Assembly (NCBI GenBank): GCA_021810985.1
Contig: JAJZQA010000015.1
Location: 1-15,850, forward strand
DNA from: Deltaproteobacteria bacterium
GTDB lineage: Bacteria; Desulfobacterota; Desulfuromonadia; Geobacterales; Geobacteraceae
Length of the DNA: 15,850 nucleotides
Direction: 5' to 3'
The notes below the pieces were generated by a model, which ran no database searches, was not told where the DNA came from, and was given only the letters and a program-made list of their open reading frames with translations. Shown here piece by piece: positions 7,157 to 14,271 of this stretch. Position numbers and translations under genes: made by a program. Position 1 is the first letter of the stretch. The number at the start of each line of letters is the position of its first letter.

Positions 7157-8116
7157 TCAAACTGCCAGATCCAGGTAAGAAAAAACGGTTTCCCTCACTT
7201 CATCGAGGGAGCCGAGGAGGGTACATCCAGCGGCATTATGATGGCCACCGCCACCAAAAGCCATGGCAAGGGATGAAACATTAACTTTTCCCTTGGAACG
7301 GAAACTGACTTTATACACCCCTTCCTTTATTTCGCGGAAAAAGATGGACACCTCAACACCGTGAATGGAACGGGGGTAATTGACAAAACCGTCAGTCAGT
7401 TCCGATGTTGATCCGGTTTTTTTGTACATATCGAGGGTCACGGTAATTGACGCAAATTCACCGGATTTCGAAACGGTAAGCGTTGATAGCGCCAATGCGA
7501 GAAGTTCCAGACGTTTCAACGGCTGGCTCTCGTATAATTTTTCGGCAACAGACCACGGGTTGATGCCAAGAGCAACAAGCTCACCGGCGACCTGAAAGGC
7601 TTCCGGGTCTGCGTTTGAATATCTGAAAGACCCTGTATCGGCAACGATCGCAACATATACGCATAGTGCGGTATCGTAGTCAAGGGCATACCCGGCAGCT
7701 TTCAGAATTCGATAGATAAGGGCACCGGTTGCCGATGCGGAAGAATCAACATAATTGAGATCGCCGAATTCTTCGCAATAGGGATGGTGATCAATATTTA
7801 TCAGTTTTCCGTAGCCGTTAAAAGCGGAAAGCTCCGTCCCTGCCCTTTTCAGTTCACCGGCATCGAGAAGGAAACAGACATCAAACATCCGGTCAGGAAT
7901 TGTATGGACCGCATGCTTTGAGAGGGGAAGGAAATGATAGGTATCAGGAATAGGATCGCAATAATAGAGGGTTACGTCCTTTCCTAGTGCACGAAGATAG
8001 CATGCAAGGGCCATAGTTGAGCCAACTGCGTCTCCGTCCGGCCCCTCATGCGTTGTTACGAGAAAGGAACTATTTGATTCAATTTCACGAATTATTTTCG
8101 TTATCATCGTCAGCAT
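7157..8116 (-). CDS. nrnA: Bifunctional oligoribonuclease / PAP phosphatase NrnA (DHH-DHHA1)
   Basis: This 319-residue DHH-family phosphoesterase degrades 2-5 nucleotide RNA fragments (nanoRNase) and usually also dephosphorylates 3'-phosphoadenosine 5'-phosphate. Metal-binding motifs are in order: THEGPDGDAVGS (22-33), Asp85 in LLDAGELKRAG, the name-giving DHH at 109-111 in NIDHHPY, and VADTGSFRYSN (158-168). The C-terminal DHHA1 substrate-binding domain ends with GGGGHHNAAG (288-297). It is the standard occupant of this operon position and should finish the work of endo- and exonucleases such as PNPase. The ATG at 8116 overlaps the end of rbfA by 32 bases; a second ATG at 8107 would still overlap by 23. 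Neither has a recognisable ribosome site, so the exact start is uncertain and translation probably depends on rbfA. Confidence 0.95.
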   Translation of the reverse strand: MLTMITKIIREIESNSSFLVTTHEGPDGDAVGSTMALACYLRALGKDVTLYYCDPIPDTYHFLPLSKHAVHTIPDRMFDVCFLLDAGELKRAGTELSAFNGYGKLINIDHHPYCEEFGDLNYVDSSASATGALIYRILKAAGYALDYDTALCVYVAIVADTGSFRYSNADPEAFQVAGELVALGINPWSVAEKLYESQPLKRLELLALALSTLTVSKSGEFASITVTLDMYKKTGSTSELTDGFVNYPRSIHGVEVSIFFREIKEGVYKVSFRSKGKVNVSSLAMAFGGGGHHNAAGCTLLGSLDEVRETVFSYLDLAV

Positions 8117-8459
8117 TCGTTGTTAGAACTTCATTCAGGAGGGAGTCAATTCGTCGTCCATAATCAACTGATTCATCATACTTGAAAACGACATCCGGAA
8201 CATAGCGCATGCGAAGTGTTTTCGCCATTTCCTTGCGGATAAATCCTCGAGCGCTGGTAAGGCCCTGCTCCGTTGCTTTTTTTTCAGCATCACTCCCGAT
8301 GACGGTAAAATATACTGTTGCCAGATGGAGATCATCGGCAACTTTTACCGCGGTTATCGTGGTAAATCCGATGCGCGGATCTTTTACGCCTTTTACCAAA
8401 AGCCCGGAAATCAGTTCATGGAGTGCTTCGGCTATTTTTTCGGATCGTTTAATGGTCAT
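8085..8459 (-). CDS. rbfA: 30S ribosome-binding factor RbfA
   Basis: This 124-residue protein has a KH-like RNA-binding fold and assists late 16S rRNA 5'-end maturation and cold-adapted 30S assembly. Signatures are the N-terminal RSEKIAEALHELIS (5-18), KDPRIGFTTITAV (26-38), the LTSARGFIRKEMAKTLRMR segment (67-85, with the kinked helix) and VPDVVFKYDESVDYGRRID (87-105). The C-terminal tail (about 112-124) is Asp/Asn-rich and overlaps the start of nrnA. The ATG at 8459 lies 16 bases after the infB stop, with only a weak ribosome site. The small ylxP (DUF503) gene that I remember between infB and rbfA in Geobacter is absent here. Confidence 0.96.
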   Translation of the reverse strand: MTIKRSEKIAEALHELISGLLVKGVKDPRIGFTTITAVKVADDLHLATVYFTVIGSDAEKKATEQGLTSARGFIRKEMAKTLRMRYVPDVVFKYDESVDYGRRIDSLLNEVLTTNADDDNENNS

Positions 8460-8475
8460 ATATTTATCAACTATG

Positions 8476-11082
8476 TTAGAGAGTTGTGGCTACTTTCTCA
8501 ATTTCGAATGATTCTATGATATCGCCAGGCTTGATGTCGTTGTAGTTCTCCAGGGAAATACCGCACTCGTATCCGGCCGCAACTTCCTTGATATCATCCT
8601 TGAAGCGACGAAGGCTGGCCATCTTGCCTTCGTAAATGACGATATTGTCGCGAAGCAGTCGAACCTGTGAATTCCTCAACATCTTGCCATCCAGAACATA
8701 AGAACCGGCAACATTGCCATGTTTCGGTACCGAGAACACTTCGCGAATCTCGGCACGTCCCAGGTATTTTTCCTTGAGGGTCGGTTCAAGAAGCCCTTCC
8801 ATGGCTTTTTTGATGTCATCGACCGCATCGTAAATAATGTTGTACAGGCGAATATCGACGCCTTCCTTTTCAGCCAGGGCCTGTGCCTTTACTTCCGGTC
8901 GCACATTGAAGCCGAGAACGATCGCATTACTGGCTGTCGCGAGATTCACGTCGGTTTCGGTGATGGCACCGACGGAAGAATTTATAACGCGAAGGCGAAT
9001 GGCGTCTGTTGAAAGTTTGCGGAGAGATTCCGATACCGCTTCAACAGAGCCCTGAACGTCACCTTTCACAACAACGTTCAGCTCTTTGACTTCTCCCATC
9101 TGGATTTTCTCATACAGCTGCTCCAGGGAAAGCTTGCTCGATTTTGCCAGTTCGGTTTCACGCATCTTCTGCTGACGCAGCATGGCGATTTCTTTTGCCT
9201 GACGTTCATCCGGCATGATGACGAAGGCATCACCCGCATCGGGAACACCGGTCAGGCCGATTACTTCCACGGGCATGGAGGGTCCGGCAACGGGTACTTT
9301 TTCTCCACGGTCGTTTTGCATCGCCCTGATTCTGCCATAATGAACACCACAGACGAAGTAATCGCCGACCTTGGCGGAGCCTTCCTGAACAAGTACTGTG
9401 GCAACCGGACCACGTCCCTTGTCAAGTTTCGCCTCGACAATGGTGCCTCGTGCCGGTTTGTTGGGGTTTGCCGTCAATTCGAGGACGTCGGCCTGAAGCA
9501 GTACCATTTCCAACAGCTCTTCCAGGTTTGTCTTTTGTTTTGCGGAAACTTCGACAAAAATTGTGTCCCCGCCCCACTCCTCGGAAACGAGCCCAAACTC
9601 CATTAACTCCTGTTTAACCCTTTCCGGTTTCGAATCCGGTTTGTCAATTTTGTTGATGGCAATAATTATGGGAACACCGGCTGCTTGCGAGTGGTTTACC
9701 GCTTCACGTGTCTGAGGCATTACACCATCGTCGGCAGCAACCACGAGAATTACGATATCGGTAACTTTCGCACCACGTGCACGCATTGCGGTGAAAGCTT
9801 CATGGCCGGGCGTGTCCAGGAAGGTGATCTTCCTGCCCTTTAACTCCACATCATAGGCACCGATATGCTGGGTTATGCCACCTGCCTCACCGGCAATAAC
9901 ATTCGTGGTCCTGATGGCATCAAGGAGAGATGTCTTACCATGGTCAACGTGACCCATAATGGTAACAACCGGGGGCCTTTTCTCAAGATTTTCCGCTGTA
10001 TCAGGGACCGACTCAACAATATCTTCCAGGTCTACGGCAACGTTTTCAACCTCGTAGCCGAAATCGGCGGCAATGATCGTTGCGGTATCGAAATCGAGCG
10101 GGTGGTTTATAGTCGTCATGAAGCCCATTTTCATCAGCGCTCGAATCAGATCATTTGCCTTGACACCCATGCGTTTGGCCATTTCGCCAACCGTGATGCT
10201 TTCGCTGATCTTGATTATGCGTTTGATTGCCTTTGGGACCGTAATTTCGGTTTTCTTGACATCGGGGCCGCGATCTTTTTCCTTCCGCTTTCCCTTGCCG
10301 GGGCGGAATGACGGTTCAAAAACCCGTTCGCGTTTTTCGATTATCTCGACTTTCTTGAAGGTATCCTTCTTTTTGCCCGCAGCCGCGACCTTCTTCGGCG
10401 CCCTGTCCATTTCTACGGGAGGAGCTTCTTTAACCTCTTTGCCTTTACGGCCTTTTTTGCGATCTTCAACTGATACGGCTGGTTCCTGGGCGGCCGGGAC
10501 CGGGGCTTGCTTCACTTCAGCCCTGGGCGGTCTTGCCGCGGGTTGACGCTCACTTGGCCGGTGCGGCTGGCGCTGAGGGGGAATGGGAATTTCGACTCGG
10601 CCGATAATACGAGCTCTACCGGGAACATGTTTTTCTGGTTCTGGCGGCGCTGTCTGCGTTGGCGTTGCCTCTTCCGCTGCAGGTTTTGACTCCTCCACGG
10701 CAGGTTTCGATTCAACCGGAACCTGCACGGCAGGCTTTACTTCATCACGTTCGGGAGCTGTTTTTGTTGCTTCAACCTCTCTCTTTTCTTCCTTGACTTC
10801 TTCCGCAGGGGGAGCCGGCGCAGCTGGCTCTTCGGGACTTGCCGCAACCGGTTCGTCAACGGTTTTTGGCCGTCGTCTAATAACGGTTGGCTTAACCCGG
10901 ATTTCTTCCTGAGAGGTTTCCTTCACCGTTGGTGACGGAGGGGAAAGCTTAGTAATATCTTCTTCGGTAACCACCGACATATGACTGGAAACGTCAACTC
11001 CTACAGCCTGGAATTTTGCTATAAGCTCTTTATTGTCGATCCCCAATTTTTGGGCTAACTCGTGTACACGGGTTTTATTCAT
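8476..11082 (-). CDS. infB: Translation initiation factor IF-2
   Basis: The product has 868 residues. IF-2 is the GTPase that brings initiator fMet-tRNA to the 30S subunit and promotes subunit joining. There is an N-terminal IF2N domain (about 1-50), a long low-complexity Pro/Ala/Glu/Lys linker (about 50-275), a second IF2N-like domain (about 295-345, TVGEMAKRMGVKANDLIRAL), and then the G domain with G1 GHVDHGKT (377-384), G3 DTPGH (423-427), G4 NKID (477-480) and G5 SAK (513-515). Beta-barrel and C-terminal fMet-tRNA-binding domains follow to the end. The ATG at 11082 has a strong GGGAGGGA site 7 bases upstream and overlaps the last 8 bases of the ylxR-L7Ae gene. The linker probably varies freely between relatives; I did not resolve an internal IF2-beta start. 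Confidence 0.98.
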   Translation of the reverse strand: MNKTRVHELAQKLGIDNKELIAKFQAVGVDVSSHMSVVTEEDITKLSPPSPTVKETSQEEIRVKPTVIRRRPKTVDEPVAASPEEPAAPAPPAEEVKEEKREVEATKTAPERDEVKPAVQVPVESKPAVEESKPAAEEATPTQTAPPEPEKHVPGRARIIGRVEIPIPPQRQPHRPSERQPAARPPRAEVKQAPVPAAQEPAVSVEDRKKGRKGKEVKEAPPVEMDRAPKKVAAAGKKKDTFKKVEIIEKRERVFEPSFRPGKGKRKEKDRGPDVKKTEITVPKAIKRIIKISESITVGEMAKRMGVKANDLIRALMKMGFMTTINHPLDFDTATIIAADFGYEVENVAVDLEDIVESVPDTAENLEKRPPVVTIMGHVDHGKTSLLDAIRTTNVIAGEAGGITQHIGAYDVELKGRKITFLDTPGHEAFTAMRARGAKVTDIVILVVAADDGVMPQTREAVNHSQAAGVPIIIAINKIDKPDSKPERVKQELMEFGLVSEEWGGDTIFVEVSAKQKTNLEELLEMVLLQADVLELTANPNKPARGTIVEAKLDKGRGPVATVLVQEGSAKVGDYFVCGVHYGRIRAMQNDRGEKVPVAGPSMPVEVIGLTGVPDAGDAFVIMPDERQAKEIAMLRQQKMRETELAKSSKLSLEQLYEKIQMGEVKELNVVVKGDVQGSVEAVSESLRKLSTDAIRLRVINSSVGAITETDVNLATASNAIVLGFNVRPEVKAQALAEKEGVDIRLYNIIYDAVDDIKKAMEGLLEPTLKEKYLGRAEIREVFSVPKHGNVAGSYVLDGKMLRNSQVRLLRDNIVIYEGKMASLRRFKDDIKEVAAGYECGISLENYNDIKPGDIIESFEIEKVATTL

Positions 11083-11683
11083 ATGTACATCCCTCCCCTC
11101 TCAAGAAGTTCCTGTATCTGATAATTTCAGTGTTCATCGTATTTACAAAACCGTCACTTTGCACGACAACCACACTTCGCAGTCCTTTTCCCAGAAGCTC
11201 ACCAAAATAATCCTTGGTAAAAAGTGTCATATGCCCTACTCCGTGAAGGTCAGCCAAGCCTCGCAGTTTGTTTCCGATATCCTCGGAAATGTCCGCGGCC
11301 AGCAACATCAGCTTTTTGACTGGTGTGTTTTTTTTTAGCATTTCAGCGACAAGGTCGCTGCCGGAGATTACCTTCCCGGCCTTATTCGCAAGCGCAAGAT
11401 AGGATGCAATCCTCTCTTCCATGGAGCGGATGACCCACGCCTGTAATTCCTTTGGATCGGTAACCGGAACTTGCGATTTGAATGCCCGGGAAAACTGGTT
11501 CCTTTCAGATGCTTTGGAAATGCACGATGCTTTCATGCACGTATAAGCGCCACGACCTGGAAGTTTGTTCATTAAATCGGGGACTACCGTGCCATCCGGC
11601 GCAAGGACAAAGCGTAACAGTTTCGATTTCTCCAAGGATTCTCGACAACCAATGCATGTCCTTCTAGGTTCTTCCTTGGGCAT
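11075..11683 (-). CDS. ylxR: YlxR (DUF448/RnpM)-L7Ae fusion RNA-binding protein
   Basis: The 202-residue product joins two small RNA-binding domains that are separate genes (ylxR and ylxQ) in B. subtilis. Residues 1-85 are YlxR-like, with RRTCIGCRE (7-15), the diagnostic GRGAYTC (43-49) and four cysteines arranged C10-x2-C13 and C49-x4-C54. Residues about 90-185 are L7Ae/YlxQ-like, with LALANKAGKVISGSD (96-110). From memory, YlxR was recently shown to bind and modulate RNase P in B. subtilis and was renamed RnpM; L7Ae-type domains bind kink-turn RNA. Whether this fusion acts on RNase P is untested. It starts 3 bases after the nusA stop, with a GGAAGAG ribosome site inside the end of nusA, and overlaps infB by 8 bases, so it is embedded in the operon. 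Confidence 0.9.
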   Translation of the reverse strand: MPKEEPRRTCIGCRESLEKSKLLRFVLAPDGTVVPDLMNKLPGRGAYTCMKASCISKASERNQFSRAFKSQVPVTDPKELQAWVIRSMEERIASYLALANKAGKVISGSDLVAEMLKKNTPVKKLMLLAADISEDIGNKLRGLADLHGVGHMTLFTKDYFGELLGKGLRSVVVVQSDGFVNTMNTEIIRYRNFLRGEGCTYE

Positions 11684-11686
11684 AGA

Positions 11687-12910
11687 TTACTCTTCCGGCT
11701 CTCCGGCTGCACCCGCAGATGATGTCTCTAGGGGTTCTTCCGCTGAATTTTCTGTCGCTACGTCGGCTTGTTCCAGTCCCTCGGATGCCGCTTCTTCCGT
11801 ACCTGCCGCATCCTCGGCCTTAGCCTCATCTTCGGAACCGTCAAAAGAGGCGTACTCCAGCATTTCCGCCTCGGCAGCACGGGTTTCACTCTTGATGTCG
11901 ATCTTCCAGCCGGTCAGACGAGCTGCCAGGCGAACATTCTGGCCTCTTTTGCCAATAGCCAGGGACAGCTGATCGTCCGCAACAATAATTTCCATGGATT
12001 TTGTTTCTTCGACGATATAGATCTTGGAAACAACTGCCGGAGCCAAGGCATTGCAGGCAAAGCGGGCGATATCTTCGGACCAGGGAATAATGTCGATTTT
12101 TTCACCACGGAGCTCTGATACAACATTCTGCACACGGGCACCGCGCATACCGACGCAGGCCCCAACAGGGTCAACGTTGTTGTCGTGTGAATAGACTGCT
12201 ATCTTCGAGCGGCTGCCTGTTTCCCTGACAACTCCCTTGATTTCAACGACCCCCTCAGCAATCTCGGGAACTTCGGCTTCAAACAACTCCGCCAGCACTA
12301 AAGGATTGGTCCGGGAAAGGATAATCTGCGGACCTTTTCCGGTCATTTCGATCTTGGTGATCAATGCCTTGATTCTGTCCCCTTGACGGTACACTTCACG
12401 GGGCGCCTGTTCGGTATGGGGCAGGATCGCCTCGGCGCGGCCGAGATCAACGATCAGGTCACCTTTTTCGTAACGGCGGACAATGCCATTGATCAGTTCG
12501 CCTTTGCGGCTGATGAACTCATTGTAAATCGTTTCGCGTTCCGCCTCACGCACTTTTTGAATTATTACCTGTTTTGCCGTCTGCGCGGCAATCCGGGTAA
12601 AATCGCTGGCATCCATTTTCATACCGAGCGAGTCGCCGATTTCCACATCAGGATCCACCTCGCGCGCTTCCTCGAGATCAATCTCTTTGTAGGAGTCAAC
12701 AACTTCGTCGACCACGGTTACGAACTCGAAGAGTTCAACTTCCCCGACTTCTTCGTTGAAATGGGCTTCCAGGTCGCGTGTGTTGCGGTATTTTTTATTG
12801 GCCGCGGAAAGCACTGCCTGCTCGAGGGCTTCGAGGACAACCTGCTTGTCAATGCCCTTTTCCTTAACGATCGAATCTATTGTATTCTTAAGGTTAAAGG
12901 TAGTTTCCAC
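11687..12910 (-). CDS. nusA: Transcription termination/antitermination factor NusA
   Basis: The product has 407 residues starting from GTG at 12910, with GAGGAG 8 bases upstream. NusA binds RNA polymerase, promotes pausing and hairpin-dependent termination, and takes part in rRNA antitermination. Domains: N-terminal RNAP-binding domain (1-125), S1 (about 135-200, GIVRRYEKGDLIVDLGRAEA), KH1 (about 228-300, with VGACVGMRGARV at 249-260) and KH2 (about 300-345, with AIGKRGQNVRLAARLTGW at 318-335). The E. coli-type acidic repeats are replaced by a 60-residue acidic, Ala/Glu-rich tail (about 345-407) with no recognisable fold. It follows rimP after a 97-base spacer containing a perfect-stem hairpin. 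Because NusA stimulates intrinsic terminators, the leader terminator before rimP offers a possible feedback route. Confidence 0.98.
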   Translation of the reverse strand: METTFNLKNTIDSIVKEKGIDKQVVLEALEQAVLSAANKKYRNTRDLEAHFNEEVGEVELFEFVTVVDEVVDSYKEIDLEEAREVDPDVEIGDSLGMKMDASDFTRIAAQTAKQVIIQKVREAERETIYNEFISRKGELINGIVRRYEKGDLIVDLGRAEAILPHTEQAPREVYRQGDRIKALITKIEMTGKGPQIILSRTNPLVLAELFEAEVPEIAEGVVEIKGVVRETGSRSKIAVYSHDNNVDPVGACVGMRGARVQNVVSELRGEKIDIIPWSEDIARFACNALAPAVVSKIYIVEETKSMEIIVADDQLSLAIGKRGQNVRLAARLTGWKIDIKSETRAAEAEMLEYASFDGSEDEAKAEDAAGTEEAASEGLEQADVATENSAEEPLETSSAGAAGEPEE

Positions 12911-12956
12911 TTCCGAATCTCCTCAAATGTATATGTGATATGTTATTCATTACTCT

Positions 12957-12986
12957 GACCATCGGCAATGCTTGCCGCGCGTGGTC
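12957..12986 (-). promoter_or_regulatory. Hairpin in the rimP-nusA spacer (possible nusA leader element)
   Basis: CGGCAA (12963-12968) pairs perfectly with TTGCCG (12972-12977) around a 3-base loop. An outer stem, GACCA (12957-12961) with TGGTC (12982-12986), extends it across a small internal loop. No T-tract follows on the minus strand, so it is not a classical terminator. It ends 46 bases before the nusA GTG and does not cover the ribosome site. It could be an RNA processing or protein-binding element; this role is inference only. Confidence 0.45.
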
Positions 12987-13007
12987 GAGCTCATGCAAGA
13001 AATATAT

Positions 13008-13487
13008 TTACATCTCAAACTCAAGATTTGCTTTTGCTACCGCGGAAAAAGGAATAGATGCGGCCGGACCTTCCTGAAGCTTCAGGTTAATCACGTCACC
13101 ATCAAGACCTAGAAGTGTTCCAAGAAATGTTTTGCGGAGTTTGCCGGAATCGTCGGCAAGGGCGGCAAACGTCTTGATCTTGACCAGTTTGCCGGTATAC
13201 CGATCATAGTCGGACAAGGATTTAAGCGGCCGGTTCAGGCCCGGTGAAGATACCTCGAGGGTAAATTTACCCGGAATGACATCTTCCACATCCAGCAGTG
13301 CCGAGAACTCTTTGCTGACCGCGGCGCAGTCATCAAGTGTCACGCCACCTTCTTTATCGATAAAGATTCGAAGGATCATCTGCCGGCCTTCACTTTTGTA
13401 CTCGATCTCTACCAGTTCAAGGTCAAGTGACGCGACCAGCGGAACCAACAAACTTTCAATTTTAGTGACCACGTTACCCTGAATCAT
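13008..13487 (-). CDS. rimP: Ribosome maturation factor RimP
   Basis: This 159-residue protein is of usual RimP length (about 150-160) and is needed for efficient 30S maturation. The N-terminal alpha/beta domain covers about 1-85 (LELVEIEYKSEG at 23-34, LRIFIDKEGGVTLDDCAAVS at 39-58) and carries the family signature LEVSSPGLNRPLK (77-89). A C-terminal SH3-like barrel (about 90-159) ends in FSAVAKANLEFEM. The ATG at 13487 has a modest AGCAGGT site. It is the first gene of the nusA-infB operon, as in most bacteria. A terminator-like hairpin with a seven-T run lies 20 bases upstream of the start, between the gene and its likely promoter, so entry into the operon may be attenuated. Confidence 0.96.
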   Translation of the reverse strand: MIQGNVVTKIESLLVPLVASLDLELVEIEYKSEGRQMILRIFIDKEGGVTLDDCAAVSKEFSALLDVEDVIPGKFTLEVSSPGLNRPLKSLSDYDRYTGKLVKIKTFAALADDSGKLRKTFLGTLLGLDGDVINLKLQEGPAASIPFSAVAKANLEFEM

Positions 13488-13507
13488 ATAATCAACCTGC
13501 TAAAAAC

Positions 13508-13538
13508 AAAAAAAGCGAGCTGAAGTAGCTCACTTTTT
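13508..13538 (-). terminator. Intrinsic terminator/attenuator in the rimP leader
   Basis: On the minus strand AAAAAGTGAGCT (13538-13527) pairs with AGCTCGCTTTTT (13521-13510) around a 5-base loop. Every position pairs, with one T-G wobble that would be an A-C mismatch on the plus strand, so the element is oriented towards rimP. A run of seven T ends at 13508. It lies between the candidate promoter and the rimP start with no gene upstream of it, which fits a leader attenuator better than the end of another transcript. Confidence 0.75.
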
Positions 13539-13546
13539 AAGTGAAC
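13528..13546 (-). promoter_or_regulatory. Competing anti-terminator hairpin in the rimP leader
   Basis: On the minus strand GTTCACTT (13546-13539) pairs with AAGTGAGC (13535-13528) around an AAA loop: 8 pairs including one T-G wobble. Its 3' arm is the same segment that forms the 5' arm of the terminator, so the two structures exclude each other. It is transcribed first, as expected for an anti-terminator. What would shift the balance is not visible in the sequence. Confidence 0.5.
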
Positions 13547-13562
13547 ATTTAATTGTGATTCT

Positions 13563-13592
13563 TTTCTACCATGTGACCGGCGCTAAAAGCAA
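13563..13592 (-). promoter_or_regulatory. Candidate sigma70-type promoter of the rimP operon
   Basis: On the minus strand a TTGCTT -35-like hexamer (13592-13587) is followed after 18 bases by TAGAAA (13568-13563), directly preceded by TGG (an extended -10). A start near 13555 would give a leader of about 70 bases that contains the whole anti-terminator/terminator pair. The hexamers match consensus at about 4 of 6 positions each, so this is plausible rather than certain. Confidence 0.5.
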
Positions 13593-13800
13593 GAGTTTTT
13601 TTCGTATTTTCTCAACTATTTTCCGGCACTACGTATCAAATTCTGCTGGAATTCAAGTACGTGAAAACCCAGATTCTATAACAAAAGTCTTCGCCCGGCA
13701 TTTGTAACATAATCGAAAAGAGCGTTAAAGCTACCTGAATGATGTCACTATAACAAGTTCATATCGATCATAAGGATTTCGCGGACACTTTTCTTGCTTT

Positions 13801-13826
13801 CCCTGACACGCCGGGGATTGACAGGG
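13801..13826. promoter_or_regulatory. Operator-like dyad overlapping the hisI -35 box
   Basis: CCCTGACA (13801-13808) and TGACAGGG (13819-13826) form an inverted repeat matching at 7 of 8 positions, with a 10-base centre. The right arm covers most of the hisI -35 hexamer, where a repressor would block polymerase. I do not recognise the regulator, and a chance repeat cannot be excluded. Confidence 0.35.
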
Positions 13827-13847
13827 AACTGCCTGACGGTGTATGAA
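13818..13847 (+). promoter_or_regulatory. Sigma70-type promoter of hisI-hisG
   Basis: A perfect TTGACA (13818-13823) is followed after 18 bases by TATGAA (13842-13847, 4 of 6 consensus positions). Transcription would start near 13854, leaving about 40 bases before the hisI ATG at 13894. The upstream in-frame ATG at 13843 falls inside the -10 hexamer, so it cannot be the start for this transcript; this supports the downstream start of hisI. Confidence 0.7.
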
Positions 13848-13893
13848 GAAAAGCTCTTTCTGTCGAAATTTTACTATTATGAAAGGTTATTCA

Positions 13894-14271
13894 ATGATCA
13901 CGCTTGATTTTGAGAAAATGGGCGGCCTGATTCCCGCCATCATTCAGGACCATGAAACCGGAGAAGTACTTATGCTTGCCTATATGGATGAAAAAACCTT
14001 GAATTTGACCCTGGAAACGGGCAAGACCTGGTTTTTCAGCCGCAGCAGAAACAAGTATTGGATGAAAGGTGAACAATCCGGGAATGTTCAGGACGTAATC
14101 GAAGTCTATACCGATTGTGATGCCGACTCGGTGCTTATTAAAGTCAAGCAGCACGGCGGAGCAGCGTGTCATACCGGAAATCGCAGTTGTTTCTATGTCA
14201 AACGTGAGAAAGATCAGTGGGTAGAACACTCAAATCCGCTCTTCAACCCCGACGAGGTATACAAAAAATGA
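13894..14271 (+). CDS. hisI: Phosphoribosyl-AMP cyclohydrolase
   Basis: The product has 125 residues from the ATG at 13894 and catalyses the third step of histidine synthesis, opening the adenine ring of phosphoribosyl-AMP. It is the stand-alone cyclohydrolase without the HisE pyrophosphohydrolase half. Visible motifs are SRSRNKYWMKGEQSGN (49-64), the Mg-binding DCDADS (74-79) and zinc ligands Cys75, Cys92 and Cys99 in the CDADSV and GGAACHTGNRSC region. Upstream ATGs at 13843 and 13879 are open in frame, but the first lies in the promoter -10, and AAAGG is correctly spaced only for 13894. The stop codon overlaps the hisG start (ATGA), so the two are translationally coupled. HisE and the other his genes are not in view. 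Confidence 0.96.
   Translation: MITLDFEKMGGLIPAIIQDHETGEVLMLAYMDEKTLNLTLETGKTWFFSRSRNKYWMKGEQSGNVQDVIEVYTDCDADSVLIKVKQHGGAACHTGNRSCFYVKREKDQWVEHSNPLFNPDEVYKK

Larger units (their letters stand above)
13488..13893. other. Divergent regulatory spacer between rimP and hisI
   Basis: No credible gene lies in these 406 bases on either strand, and I found no tRNA-like fold. From left to right it holds the rimP leader with overlapping terminator and anti-terminator hairpins (13510-13546), a candidate minus-strand promoter (13563-13592), an imperfect dyad of unknown role (13631-13662), and the plus-strand hisI promoter with an operator-like dyad (13801-13847). The part from 13663 to 13800 shows nothing I can name. 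Confidence 0.7.

Noticed and set aside
12383..12958. Plus-strand open frame of 191 codons opposite nusA
   Set aside because: It is antisense to the S1 and N-terminal domains of NusA, its translation resembles no family, and it has no supporting ribosome site or promoter.
13539..13842. Possible small RNA or tRNA gene ending at the rimP-leader terminator
   Set aside because: I looked for a cloverleaf and T-loop motifs on the minus strand and found none; a promoter candidate only 20-50 bases upstream of the hairpin makes a simple mRNA leader more likely.
13843..13893. Longer N-terminus for HisI starting at 13843
   Set aside because: The ATG at 13843 sits inside the -10 hexamer of the proposed promoter, the extra residues do not resemble HisI, and the ribosome site fits the ATG at 13894.
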